Shown here: positions 17,061 through 26,072 of the stretch, piece after piece | Numbering within the stretch: position 1 is the first letter of the stretch | Layout of the letters: the number at the start of each line of letters is the position of its first letter | Notes under the pieces: generated by a model | Database searches by the model: none | What the model was told of the DNA's origin: nothing | Seen by the model: the letters and a program-made list of their open reading frames with translations, nothing else | Program-made: the position numbers and the translations under genes | NCBI GenBank assembly: GCA_947165295.1 | Contig: CAMUZU010000002.1 | Span: 1 to 64,000 of the forward strand | Source of the DNA: an uncultured Selenomonadales bacterium | GTDB lineage: Bacteria; Bacillota; Negativicutes; Selenomonadales; Selenomonadaceae | Reading direction: 5' to 3' | Length of the DNA: 64,000 bases

Positions 17061-18416
17061 ATGCTTGAAACCTTGATTCTGGCGGCGGGCAAAGGCACGC
17101 GCATGAAAAGCAAGCTGCCCAAAGTTTTACACAAAATCGGCGGCAAGCCCATGCTTCGCCACGTGATTGACGCCGCCAAACGCGCAGGCTCCGTGCGGGA
17201 AGTCGTCGTTATCGGCGCGGGTGCCGAAATGGTCGAACACGAAATTTCGGGCGTCGAATTCGTCATGCAAACAGAACAGCTCGGCACGGGTCATGCCGTC
17301 CTTTGCGCCAAAGAAAATTTCGCCGACTCGACGGGCACGCTTTTGATTTTGTGCGGTGACACGCCGCTTTTGACTTCCGACTTGCTCAAAAAGTTTATCG
17401 CCGCACACGAAGATTCAAACTGCGCGGTGACGGTTTTGACTGCCGAAATGCCCGACGCCACGGGTTACGGTCGAGTCATTCGCGAAGACGACGGCACGTT
17501 TAAAAAAATCGTCGAAGACAAAGACGCCAACTCAATCGAAAAACAAATTCGCGAAGTCAACGCGGGTGTTTACTGTGCCGACGTTCGCAAACTTTTCAGC
17601 GCGCTTGACAAGGTCGGCAACGACAACGCTCAAGGCGAATATTATTTGCCCGACGTGCTGTCGATTCTCAAAAGCGAACGCGAAAAGGTTGCCATTTACA
17701 CCGCCGAATATTGCGACGAAACGCTCGGCATTAACACGCGCATTCAGCTTGCCGCTGCAGACCAGATTATCCGCCGCAAGAAACTGCACGCGCTTATGAA
17801 TTCGGGCGTGACGATTGTCGACCCCGGCACGACTTTTATTGACTGCGACGTTGAAATCGGGCAAGACACGATTATTCACCCGAACACTTATCTTGAAGGC
17901 TCGACGACAATCGGCGCGGACTGCGACATTGGCCCCAACGTTCGATTCACCAACATGAAAGTCGGCAACAGCGTCACCGCGCAGTTCAGCTACTGTCACG
18001 AAGCCGAAATCGCCGACGGCGTGACGCTGGGACCTTACGTGCACATTCGCCCCGGCTCGAAAATCGGGCAGAACGTCAAAATCGGCAACTTCGTCGAAAT
18101 CAAAAACTCCATTATCGGCGAGGAAACCAAGTTGCCGCACTTGCAATACATCGGCGATACCGACATGGGCAAGCAAGTCAACGTCGGCTGCGGTACCGTC
18201 ACTTGCAATTACGACGGCAAGAAGAAACACCGCACGAAAATCGGCGACAACGTTTTTATCGGCTGCAACACCAATCTCGTCGCGCCCGTCACTGTCGGCG
18301 ACGGGGCTTATATCGGCGCGGGTTCCACGATAACCAAAGACGTGCCGAAGAATTCGCTGGCAATCGCTCGCGCCCGCCAAACGAACATCGCGGACTGGAA
18401 CGACAAACGCAAATAA
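17061..18416 (+). CDS. glmU: Bifunctional N-acetylglucosamine-1-phosphate uridyltransferase / glucosamine-1-phosphate acetyltransferase
   Basis: The product is 451 residues, the usual length. The N-terminal nucleotidyltransferase has ILAAGKGTRMKSKLPKVLH and the metal/UDP-site CGDTPLL. The C-terminal half is a left-handed beta-helix of hexapeptide repeats (IGQDTIIHPNTYLEG, IGADCDIGPNVRF, VNVGCGTVTCNYDGKKKHRT), with the acetyl-CoA site at the end. It makes UDP-GlcNAc for peptidoglycan and envelope glycans in the cytoplasm. ATG 17061 follows AAAGGAGG (17045-17052). Confidence 0.98.
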   Translation: MLETLILAAGKGTRMKSKLPKVLHKIGGKPMLRHVIDAAKRAGSVREVVVIGAGAEMVEHEISGVEFVMQTEQLGTGHAVLCAKENFADSTGTLLILCGDTPLLTSDLLKKFIAAHEDSNCAVTVLTAEMPDATGYGRVIREDDGTFKKIVEDKDANSIEKQIREVNAGVYCADVRKLFSALDKVGNDNAQGEYYLPDVLSILKSEREKVAIYTAEYCDETLGINTRIQLAAADQIIRRKKLHALMNSGVTIVDPGTTFIDCDVEIGQDTIIHPNTYLEGSTTIGADCDIGPNVRFTNMKVGNSVTAQFSYCHEAEIADGVTLGPYVHIRPGSKIGQNVKIGNFVEIKNSIIGEETKLPHLQYIGDTDMGKQVNVGCGTVTCNYDGKKKHRTKIGDNVFIGCNTNLVAPVTVGDGAYIGAGSTITKDVPKNSLAIARARQTNIADWNDKRK

Positions 18417-18434
18417 CTTTTTGGAGGCAACATC

Positions 18435-19331
18435 ATGAACATTGTAATTTGGGTGCAGTACGACACGGTTCGCACACGCGACAAGGCTCACGGCGAAAGT
18501 CTGTTGAAGCCCGCGTTTGCGGCTTTGAACGCGCTTGAGCCGACGAAAATTCTCGGCGTTGTCGAATCAATGCCCACGCCGATTAACAGACTCGACACGA
18601 TTGACAAGAGCGAAGTCGCCGCGCTTGACTACGATTTGATTATGGTCACCGGCCACGACGTCGACCTTGCGCCGATTCTTGCCGAAGCGGAAGAACTCGG
18701 ACTCGACACGGACAAAATCGTCCTTGACCGCACGGTTTGCGTGCCCGGTTTCACGCCCGCACGTTACAAAGAACTGCGCAACTCGAACTTGTCGATTCTG
18801 TCGGCCGGCTGGTGGGCGGGCATTGCCTATCACCAATTCGGTCTGCCGGAACTGTCGCCGACGGTGGGCATGTACACTTCCGAAGAAAACTTCATCAACT
18901 TCCTGCCCGAAGCGCGCTGGCACATCAAGAAAGATCTGCACTTTGAACGCACTGAGTACAACGCGGACTTTGGTATCAACTTCCCCGTGTTTTGGCTCGA
19001 CGGCACGCAATGGTTCATGAACAGTTTCGCAAGCGACGCCGACGCGCTGGAGGCTTGGAACGCCCGCAAAGACAAAATCAACTGGGACAACGTGCTTGTC
19101 ACAATGCATACGTCAAGCCCCGCCGTCTTGGAGCGTTTCGACTGCCTGCCGTACGCGAAGAAAGCTTGTTTCGTGCCGTTTGAAACACAGCTTAAGTCGG
19201 GCTTTTACCTGAAACCCGAACTGTGCGGCGGCAATTTGTTGCAGGCCTCCGAAGGCGTTGCGACGGGTGCGGTCGCCGCTTACGACGTGTGGGATCTTTT
19301 GCTTTACGGCAAGAAAACGCCGCTCGCTTGA
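18435..19331 (+). CDS. DUF1919-type protein, probably surface glycan related
   Basis: The product is 298 residues and soluble. The first 110 residues resemble a Rossmann-like domain (DYDLIMVTGHDVDLAPIL, then RTVCVPGFTPARYKELRN). The rest resembles DUF1919: LSILSAGWWAGIAYHQFGLP, SPTVGMYTSEENFINFLPE, and later VTMHTSSPAVLERFDCLPY and KKACFVPF. DUF1919 proteins occur in exopolysaccharide and LPS clusters and are thought to be transferases; the reaction is unknown. ATG 18435 has TTGGAGG upstream. Insertion between glmU and prs, usually adjacent genes, suggests a link to UDP-sugar use (inference). Confidence 0.78.
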   Translation: MNIVIWVQYDTVRTRDKAHGESLLKPAFAALNALEPTKILGVVESMPTPINRLDTIDKSEVAALDYDLIMVTGHDVDLAPILAEAEELGLDTDKIVLDRTVCVPGFTPARYKELRNSNLSILSAGWWAGIAYHQFGLPELSPTVGMYTSEENFINFLPEARWHIKKDLHFERTEYNADFGINFPVFWLDGTQWFMNSFASDADALEAWNARKDKINWDNVLVTMHTSSPAVLERFDCLPYAKKACFVPFETQLKSGFYLKPELCGGNLLQASEGVATGAVAAYDVWDLLLYGKKTPLA

Positions 19332-19371
19332 CTCTTTCGGGCGCAAAAATTTTTTTGGGGAGCTGTTCAAC

Positions 19372-20334
19372 GTGAGCATTAACGGCATTAACACAAACGG
19401 CAGTCTCTGTTTGATGACGGGGAACGCCAATCCCGAACTGGCAAAGAAAATCGCCGAACACATCGGCGTTAAACTCTTCGACACGTTCGTCGGCCGCTTC
19501 AACAACGGCGAAACTCAAGTCATGATTAGCGATTCAATTCGCGGGCGCGACATCTTTATCGTTCAGCCGACAAGTCAACCCGTCAACGATAACTTGATGG
19601 ACTTGCTGGTTATGGCCGACGCCTGCAAGCGCGCTTCGGCACATTCGATAACGGCGGTCGTGCCTTATTACGCTTACGCCCGTCAAGACCGCAAGACTCG
19701 CGGGCGCGAACCGATAAGCGCAAAACTCGTCGCCAACTTGATGGTTGCGGCGGGCATGACGCGTGTGTTGACCGTCGACTTGCACGCGGGACAAATTCAA
19801 GGCTTCTTCGACATTCCTGTTGACCACCTCAAAGCGGCTCCCGTGCTTGCCGATTACTTCAGACATCAAGACTTCGGCGACGAACTTGTCGTTGTGTCGC
19901 CCGACCTGGGCGGCGTCACTCGTGCCCGCGAATTGGCAGATTATCTCAAAGCGCCAATCGCAATCATTGAAAAGCGTCGTCCGCGTCCCGGTGAGGCGGA
20001 AGTCATGAGCATTATCGGCGACGTTCAAGGTAAAGTTGCGCTTATGGTTGACGACATTGTCGACACCGCCGGCAGCTTGTGCGAAGGTGCCAAAGCTTTG
20101 CGCAAACTCGGCGCGAAAACCGTCATTGCCGCTTGCACGCACGCCGTCTTGAGCAAAAACGCCGTCGACAAAATCAACGCTTCCGACATTGAACGGCTCG
20201 TTGTCACCGACACAATTCCCATTCCGCCCGAAAAGCAGTCCGACAAAATCGTCGTGCTTTCAATGGCGGGCGCAATCGGCGACGTAATTTTGAACATCCA
20301 ATCGCATCGATCGGTAAGTTTGCTGTTCAAGTGA
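19372..20334 (+). CDS. prs: Ribose-phosphate pyrophosphokinase
   Basis: The product is 320 residues. It makes PRPP from ribose-5-phosphate and ATP. Motifs include the flexible ATP loop YARQDRKTRGREPISAKLVA, the metal-binding HAGQIQGFFDIPVD, and the PRPP-binding signature ALMVDDIVDTAGSLCEGA. I chose GTG 19372 because GGGGAG lies 9 bases upstream and it gives the standard N-terminus; the frame stays open further upstream, but that part is unrelated sequence. A terminator follows at 20354. Confidence 0.97.
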   Translation: MSINGINTNGSLCLMTGNANPELAKKIAEHIGVKLFDTFVGRFNNGETQVMISDSIRGRDIFIVQPTSQPVNDNLMDLLVMADACKRASAHSITAVVPYYAYARQDRKTRGREPISAKLVANLMVAAGMTRVLTVDLHAGQIQGFFDIPVDHLKAAPVLADYFRHQDFGDELVVVSPDLGGVTRARELADYLKAPIAIIEKRRPRPGEAEVMSIIGDVQGKVALMVDDIVDTAGSLCEGAKALRKLGAKTVIAACTHAVLSKNAVDKINASDIERLVVTDTIPIPPEKQSDKIVVLSMAGAIGDVILNIQSHRSVSLLFK

Positions 20335-20353
20335 CGCCGACATAAACTTTCAT

Positions 20354-20382
20354 GCGGGCGGGCAACGTGCTCGCTCGTTTTT
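20354..20382 (+). terminator. Intrinsic terminator after prs
   Basis: A G/C-rich hairpin GCGGGCGGGCA-ACG-TGCTCGCTCGT (with G-T wobbles) is followed by TTTTTG. It lies between prs and the coiled-coil gene. Confidence 0.65.
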
Positions 20383-20401
20383 GTTGCAAGGAGGAATTCT
20401 C

Positions 20402-20791
20402 ATGCCGGAACCTCAATTAAGCGGCAGAAGTCAACTGCGCGAACGCCCGACTTTCAACGACATGCTTTGGGAACAGTTGCAAGACACCAAAACCGAAGTC
20501 CGCGAAACCCGCAAGGAATTGTCCGCCCGCATGGACAGAATCGAACAACGCATGGACAGAATCGATCAGCGCATGGATAAGCTCGAACAACGTTTTGACA
20601 AGTTCGACGCGAAACTCGACGACACGCGCAAAGAGTTGAGCAACAAAATCGACGCCATGCAAAACGAATTCCGTCAAGAATTAAAATCCATGCACAACGA
20701 AATTAAATCTTCGACGGGGCACATTTCCATTGCGAACATTTCAACGGTCGGCATTGCCCTCGGCGTGCTGTACTCAATTCTTTCAAAGTAA
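20402..20791 (+). CDS. Small coiled-coil protein with a C-terminal membrane segment
   Basis: The product is 129 residues. Residues 30-95 form an almost perfect coiled coil with tandem seven-residue repeats (MDRIEQR, MDRIDQR, MDKLEQR, FDKFDAK). The last 20 residues (ISTVGIALGVLYSIL) form one membrane-spanning segment. No enzymatic motif is visible. ATG 20402 has AAGGAGG at 20388. Similar tail-anchored coiled-coil proteins are common in bacteria and often unassigned. It lies just ahead of htpG (18-base gap) and may share its transcript. Confidence 0.78.
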   Translation: MPEPQLSGRSQLRERPTFNDMLWEQLQDTKTEVRETRKELSARMDRIEQRMDRIDQRMDKLEQRFDKFDAKLDDTRKELSNKIDAMQNEFRQELKSMHNEIKSSTGHISIANISTVGIALGVLYSILSK

Positions 20792-20809
20792 CGAAAGGAG
20801 ACATTCATT

Positions 20810-22714
20810 ATGCCTGCAGAAAAACTTCAATTCCAGGCGGAAACGAAACGTCTGCTTGACCTGGTGGTCAACTCGATTTACACGAACAAAGAAATTTTCT
20901 TGCGCGAACTCATCTCCAACGCAAGCGACGCGCTCGACAAGTTGCGTATCGAATCGTTGACGAACACCGCTCTTGCCGACGACAAAGAGCCCGAAATTTT
21001 CGTTGTGCCCGACGCCGCGACAAAAACCGTCACAATCAGCGATAACGGTATCGGCATGAACCGCGACGAAGTCATTGCGAACATCGGCACCATTGCCAAA
21101 AGCGGCACGAAAGATTTTCTCGACAAACTCCGCGAAGCCTCAAACGCCTCCGCGCAGGAACTCATCGGTCAATTCGGCGTGGGCTTTTACAGCGCATTCA
21201 TCGTCGCCGAAAAAGTCGAACTTATCACCCGTCGCGCAGGCGAAACTTCCGCCGTCAAGTGGACGAGCGACGGCGCGGGCGAATACGAACTTGACGACTG
21301 CGACAAAGATTCGCACGGCACGACGATTATTCTGCACCTGAAACCCGAATTCACCGGCGACGACAACGAATACAACTTCACCGACACTTACGAACTTGAG
21401 CGGCTTGTCAAGAAATATTCCGACTTCGTGCGTTACCCCGTCAAGATGAATTTCGAGGTCAAAGGCACAGGCGACGAGCCGTCGACGATTGAAATTCGCA
21501 CGGTCAATTCAATGAAGCCGCTTTGGACGCGCAACAAATCCGACATCACCCGCGACGAGTACAACGAATTCTTCAAGCAACAACTGCACGAGTGGGAGCC
21601 GCCGCAGGAAATTTTCCACGTCAAAGCCGAGGGCACCGTCGAATACACCGCGCTGGTTTGCATTCCCGCGCACGCCGCGCAGAATTTGTATTACGCCGAT
21701 TACGAAGCCGGTCTGCAGCTGTATTCGCGCCACGTCTTTATCATGGACAAATGCAAAGACTTCCTGCCCGATTGGTTGCGTTTCATGAAAGGGCTTGTTG
21801 ATTCGCCCGACTTGCCGTTAAATATTTCCCGCGAAATTCTTCAGCAAAGCGTCGAAGTTAAAGTTATCGGCCGTGCGCTGGAAAAAAATATCCTCAAGCA
21901 GCTTGCCAAGTTGCTCAAGGACGAGCGCGAACGTTACGAAACTTTCTGGCGCGAATTCGGCAAGTCGCTCAAAATCGGCGTGTACAACAGCATGTTCGAC
22001 ACGAAGGCAAAAGACGAACTCAAAGATCTGCTGCTGTTCCAAACGTCGCACGACGGCAAACTGTCCACGCTTGCCGAGTACGTCGAACGCATGCCCGAAT
22101 CGCAGAAACAAATTTACGTCGCGGCGGGCGCGGACGCGTCGGCGATTGAACGTCTGCCGCAAATGGAACTTCTGCGCGAACGCGGGCTTGAAGTTTTGTA
22201 CTTGACCGACCCCGTCGACGAGTTCACGATTGAAGCCTTGCACGAGTACGCCGAAAAACATTTCCAGTCGATAACCCGCGAAGACTTCGAGCTTGACGAC
22301 GCCGAATCGCAGAAAGTCAAAGCCGAAGTCGAAGAAATTGCCAAAACTCAAGGCGACCTGCTCAAAGACGTCAAAGACGCGTTGGACGGTGCGGTTGCAG
22401 AAGTTCGCTTGACTTCGCGGCTTAAATCGGGCGCGGTGTGTTTGGCGACGGGCGCGAATTCGCCTTCGCTGACGATGGAAAAAACTTTCGCGGCAATGAA
22501 CAACCCGCTGTTCAAGGCGACGCAAATTCTTGAACTCAATCCGAATCACCCTGTCTACAAAAAACTCGAATCACTGCACGCGGCGGGCAAAGATTCGCCC
22601 GACTTCAAAGCCGTGTGCAAGACGTTGTACTCCGTCGCGCTGTTGATTGAAGGCGTCATGCCGAAAGACCCCGTCGAACTTGCCAACCAAGTCACCGAAC
22701 TTTTGACGAAGTAA
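20810..22714 (+). CDS. htpG: Molecular chaperone HtpG (Hsp90)
   Basis: The product is 634 residues, full length. The N-terminal GHKL ATPase has Hsp90 signatures: YTNKEIFLRELISNASDALD, ISDNGIGMNRDEV, GTIAKSGTKDF and IGQFGVGFYSAFIVAEKVE. The middle domain has the SREIL-type motif (LPLNISREILQQ), and the dimerisation domain follows. It folds client proteins in the cytoplasm under stress. ATG 20810 has AAAGGAG upstream. No heat-shock operator is evident. Confidence 0.98.
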   Translation: MPAEKLQFQAETKRLLDLVVNSIYTNKEIFLRELISNASDALDKLRIESLTNTALADDKEPEIFVVPDAATKTVTISDNGIGMNRDEVIANIGTIAKSGTKDFLDKLREASNASAQELIGQFGVGFYSAFIVAEKVELITRRAGETSAVKWTSDGAGEYELDDCDKDSHGTTIILHLKPEFTGDDNEYNFTDTYELERLVKKYSDFVRYPVKMNFEVKGTGDEPSTIEIRTVNSMKPLWTRNKSDITRDEYNEFFKQQLHEWEPPQEIFHVKAEGTVEYTALVCIPAHAAQNLYYADYEAGLQLYSRHVFIMDKCKDFLPDWLRFMKGLVDSPDLPLNISREILQQSVEVKVIGRALEKNILKQLAKLLKDERERYETFWREFGKSLKIGVYNSMFDTKAKDELKDLLLFQTSHDGKLSTLAEYVERMPESQKQIYVAAGADASAIERLPQMELLRERGLEVLYLTDPVDEFTIEALHEYAEKHFQSITREDFELDDAESQKVKAEVEEIAKTQGDLLKDVKDALDGAVAEVRLTSRLKSGAVCLATGANSPSLTMEKTFAAMNNPLFKATQILELNPNHPVYKKLESLHAAGKDSPDFKAVCKTLYSVALLIEGVMPKDPVELANQVTELLTK

Positions 22715-22745
22715 CACAACCGTCAACCGTCGCGATAAAAGCCGG

Positions 22746-22775
22746 TTGCATTGCCACGTCGAAATAATGTACAAT
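22746..22775 (+). promoter_or_regulatory. Promoter of the lipoprotein gene
   Basis: TTGCAT (22746-22751) and TACAAT (22770-22775) with an 18-base spacer lie about 45 bases upstream of the ATG at 22822. Confidence 0.55.
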
Positions 22776-22821
22776 CGCCCTTGCGGTGAGCAGAGAGATT
22801 TTTTGTTTCGAGGTGGTATCC

Positions 22822-23439
22822 ATGAGAAAAATCTTGTCCATTGCGTTGGTCGGAGCGAGTTTCTTACTTGCGGGTTGCGGCGACGAAAAAGTTTCCAAGC
22901 CCGCGCAAATCGAACATTCAGCCGAGGCCTCCAATTCAGTTCCCCGCGAAGTCCGCGAACCTGTCAAACCGCCTGCCGATTGGTCGGGCGTTGCGGACAA
23001 AATCAGCGCGTTACCCGGCGTGGGGGCGACGCGTGCCGAATTCGAGCAACATCACACGCAAACGGACGCCGACAGTGTCGCCAACGTCACTTACGACAAC
23101 AACGCTTTAATCGTGCAATTCCTTGACGAGCGCGGCGACGAAACCGATTCAAAGACAGCCCGCGCCTCTTCGGTCACGGTTTGGAAAGCGCAAGGAAGAA
23201 CTTTCGACGTGTCCGACATTGACAGGCTGATTCCCGTCGACGCAACCAACCTTAAGCGCGAGGACGTTCACACCGACGACACGAAGCTTGTCAAGACCGT
23301 GCACGGGACGAGCGCGACGTTGGCGAAGATTTTCCCGACAAGCAACGGCGTCTTCGGCGGCAGTTTCGTTTGGGACAAATCCGCGAACAAATTTGTCAAC
23401 GGCACAATGGCGGTCATCTTTCCGCCGCCCGACGAATAA
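22822..23439 (+). CDS. Predicted lipoprotein of unknown function
   Basis: The product is 205 residues. The N-terminus is a lipoprotein signal: a basic start MRKI, then a hydrophobic stretch and the lipobox LLAGC with the modified cysteine at residue 19. A Pro/Glu-rich linker follows, then a globular domain of about 150 residues with TSNGVFGGSFVWD near the end. I do not recognise the domain; it is not a solute-binding protein. ATG 22822 has GAGGTGG upstream. The gene stands alone, with its own promoter and a terminator at 23459. Confidence 0.85.
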   Translation: MRKILSIALVGASFLLAGCGDEKVSKPAQIEHSAEASNSVPREVREPVKPPADWSGVADKISALPGVGATRAEFEQHHTQTDADSVANVTYDNNALIVQFLDERGDETDSKTARASSVTVWKAQGRTFDVSDIDRLIPVDATNLKREDVHTDDTKLVKTVHGTSATLAKIFPTSNGVFGGSFVWDKSANKFVNGTMAVIFPPPDE

Positions 23440-23458
23440 TCGACGTCCACACAAAAAA

Positions 23459-23485
23459 AATCCCCGACGTTTGCCGGGGATTTTT
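23459..23485 (+). terminator. Intrinsic terminator of the lipoprotein gene
   Basis: ATCCCCGACG-TTTG-CCGGGGAT is followed by TTTTTG, just past the stop codon at 23439. Confidence 0.85.
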
Positions 23486-23510
23486 GTTTGCCGTGAACCG
23501 GTTGTAAATC

Positions 23511-23611
23511 CGGCCGACAGGATGTCGGCCGCTCCGCCTGCGCGTGATACAGGATGTATCACAGCAGGCGCGGCTTTCTTTGGTTACTTTCTTTCGCCGC
23601 CGAAAGAAAGT
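23511..23611 (+). repeat. Three-hairpin intergenic repeat, copy E
   Basis: On the plus strand the hairpins are GGCCGACAGGATGTCGGCC (23512-23530), the nested CGCCTGC/GCAGGCG hairpin with inner GTGATAC-AGGAT-GTATCAC (23535-23570), and ACTTTCTTTCG/CGAAAGAAAGT (23586-23611). It is nearly identical to copy C and lies between two convergent genes. Confidence 0.9.
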
Positions 23612-23617
23612 AACATG

Positions 23618-26056
23618 TCACACGACAACGAGACTTTGAGTCGAAGCGTCGGCGACGTAATTGTTTCCGTCGCGTCGGAAGGTGACGCCCGCGCCTTGAA
23701 CGTTGAGCGAACCGCCGTCCGTGAAATTAATCGTCGTGCTTGTGTTCGTGACGACAACGCCCGCAATTTGCTCTTTGGTGACGTTAACGAGATTAACCGC
23801 GTCGAAGCCGTCGGCATTCAGCACGTTGACGATACCTGAGCCCGGCGTGTAATAAAATTCGTCGTGACCCGCGCCGCCAATCAAAGTGTTGACGCCGCCG
23901 AAGTTGCCCCACATTTGCGAGCCGCCGTCGCCCGCGACAATCATGTTGTTGCCGAACGCGCCGCCGACGAGAATTCCCGTGCCGCCGTAAGACGAACCGT
24001 CAATCGTGTCCGCCGTCGACGAGTAATAAGCGTGTCCGAGAACTTTGCCTGTCATGTCGGTGACGGTTATCAGTCGATCTTGAGAATTTGCGACAGTCAA
24101 CGCGCCGTTCGAGGTCGTCAAGCTGAATTCGCCGAAGACGTTCACGCCCGTGACATTGCCGTTGATTTTGATGAAGTCTTCGCCGCCGTAATTGGTGACG
24201 ACGTCCGCGCCCGTGCCGTCGACGTAAACAAATTCGTCGTGACCCGCGCCGCCAATCAACGTGTCGTTGTCGGAGCCGTAGCCGCCCCAAAGCGTCGAGC
24301 CGCCGTTGCCCGCGAAGATGATGTCCGCGCCTTTGTCGGAGCCCGCGATAACTTCAGTCTTCGTCAGCGTGTTGCCGTAGATAACTTGCGCCTCTGTCGG
24401 CGAATAAACGTAAGCGGTCGTGTTGCCCGCCGTGTCGGCAATGGCGATGATTTTGTCTTTGCAGTTCTGAACGATAAGCGCGCCCGTCGACGAAGTCATT
24501 GCCAGCGTGTAGCCGTCGAAGGTGAAGCCCGTGTTGTTCGTCGCGTAACGAATCTTCGCGCCCGTGGTTTCGCCTGCGGGAACTGAAGCGTCCGAGGCAA
24601 CCGAAGAGGTCGCGTCGTTGACCGTGACGCCCGCATAATCGGAGATGACGCCGATACCGCTTAAGTAAATGTAATCGTCGCTGCCGTCCACCTTGCCGAC
24701 GTTGGTCGCCGCCGAAATGCTTTCGTTGACGACGACGGTTGTTGCAGTCGAAGTGCCCGCCGTGACGGGATTGGACTGCACGCCGTCAATGAACGTCAAC
24801 TGCCTGCCCGAAAGTTCCGCGCCGTTAATCGTTGCCGTGCGAGTCGTGTCGCTGTTTTCAATGACGACGGCGGACTTCGCGGATGTCGACGTGTTGCCCG
24901 ACAGCGAAATTGTCCCGACGGTGTTCAGCGCGACGTTGTCCGAATAACCCGCGCCGATACCGAGACCGTTCACGAGACATGAAGCCGTGACATTCGCGTC
25001 GCCGTTGATTGAAATGTTGCCTGCGGAGTTGACGCCGTTGTATCGAGCGTAACCGCTGCCGATGCCCGCGCCGTATTGCGACGCCTCAGCCACAACGTTT
25101 GCATTGCCGTCGATTGTGATGTTGCCCGCCGAATTTTCGTTGCCGAAGGTCGAGCCGGAGCCGATACCCGCGCCGTAGCCCGTCGATTTTGCGTTGACGT
25201 TTGCCGTGCCGCCGATTGAAATATCCGCAACTTTGCCGTCGAAGCCGGAGCCGACGCCCGCGCCGTCTTCGCTGGTCGAGGTGACGACGCCGCCCGTTAT
25301 CGCGATTGAAACTGCGCCGCCGGGGCTGTTCGGTCTGTTCGGAGCACCGCCTTGCTGTGACGGAACGTCAGAGGTGTCCGACGTGCCCGCACCGCTGCCG
25401 ATACCCGCGCCGAGTTTCGACGTTGCATTGACCGTGCCGCCCGTTATCGAAACGTTGCCGATCGTCGACGCGAATCCACTGCCGACAGCCGCGCCGTAGT
25501 TTGCAGTGGCGTTAATCGTGCCGCTTGAAATCGTCAGCGTTGCCGCAGAGTTTTCGCCGTAGTCGGTACCAATCGCCGCGCCGTAACCCGTGGCAGAGGT
25601 CGTCAACGTGCCCGCGCCGTCGATTGTCACGGAGCCGCTGCCGATATTGACCGCCGCCGAATAAAAGTTGCCCGTCGAAAGAGTGTTGTCGCCCGTCAAA
25701 GTCAACGTGCCGCCGCCCGAACCGAATTTGAGCGCGTTGCCGTTGACATTGTTAATCGACACGGCGTTGAGCGTCAAAGCCGCCGCGTTCGTGCTTGTGA
25801 GAATCTGCGCGTCGGTCATATCGCCCGCGCTTGAGCCGTCGAGCGTGACGGGGTCGCCCGTCGAAACGTAAATCGTGCCCGCGTAACCGCTTTCGATTGA
25901 GTAGTTGCCGCCCGCCGTGAGCGTGACGTTGCCGCTTGAAATTGTGCGCGAAGTTTCGCCTTCGCCGTCGAGCGTCATGTCGCTGAAGTCAACGGGTTGT
26001 TCGTCGCCGTCACCGTCGGGAGCGAAGCGTTGTATGTCGAAGGTCAATTCGTTCAT
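23618..26056 (-). CDS. Beta-helix protein with RTX-like repeats and N-terminal FDIQRFA tag
   Basis: The product is 812 residues. FDIQRFA is at residues 6-12; there is no signal peptide. Residues 60-450 form a beta-helix with seven recurrences of YGAGIGSG-like steps 35-60 residues apart, a pattern of carbohydrate-binding or adhesin-like proteins. Residues 590-770 hold two RTX-like calcium-binding blocks, each with TLIGGAGHDEF after Gly/Asp-rich turns. It may be a secreted calcium-stabilised surface protein, but no exporter gene is adjacent. It starts 16 bases after the thrS stop with a weak GAGGT site, so it is probably translated from the thrS transcript. The FDIQRFA tag is the same as in the 3753 protein and two phage head proteins. 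Confidence 0.8.
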   Translation of the reverse strand: MNELTFDIQRFAPDGDGDEQPVDFSDMTLDGEGETSRTISSGNVTLTAGGNYSIESGYAGTIYVSTGDPVTLDGSSAGDMTDAQILTSTNAAALTLNAVSINNVNGNALKFGSGGGTLTLTGDNTLSTGNFYSAAVNIGSGSVTIDGAGTLTTSATGYGAAIGTDYGENSAATLTISSGTINATANYGAAVGSGFASTIGNVSITGGTVNATSKLGAGIGSGAGTSDTSDVPSQQGGAPNRPNSPGGAVSIAITGGVVTSTSEDGAGVGSGFDGKVADISIGGTANVNAKSTGYGAGIGSGSTFGNENSAGNITIDGNANVVAEASQYGAGIGSGYARYNGVNSAGNISINGDANVTASCLVNGLGIGAGYSDNVALNTVGTISLSGNTSTSAKSAVVIENSDTTRTATINGAELSGRQLTFIDGVQSNPVTAGTSTATTVVVNESISAATNVGKVDGSDDYIYLSGIGVISDYAGVTVNDATSSVASDASVPAGETTGAKIRYATNNTGFTFDGYTLAMTSSTGALIVQNCKDKIIAIADTAGNTTAYVYSPTEAQVIYGNTLTKTEVIAGSDKGADIIFAGNGGSTLWGGYGSDNDTLIGGAGHDEFVYVDGTGADVVTNYGGEDFIKINGNVTGVNVFGEFSLTTSNGALTVANSQDRLITVTDMTGKVLGHAYYSSTADTIDGSSYGGTGILVGGAFGNNMIVAGDGGSQMWGNFGGVNTLIGGAGHDEFYYTPGSGIVNVLNADGFDAVNLVNVTKEQIAGVVVTNTSTTINFTDGGSLNVQGAGVTFRRDGNNYVADASTQSLVVV

Positions 26057-26072
26057 GGCGTTACCTCAGCCG

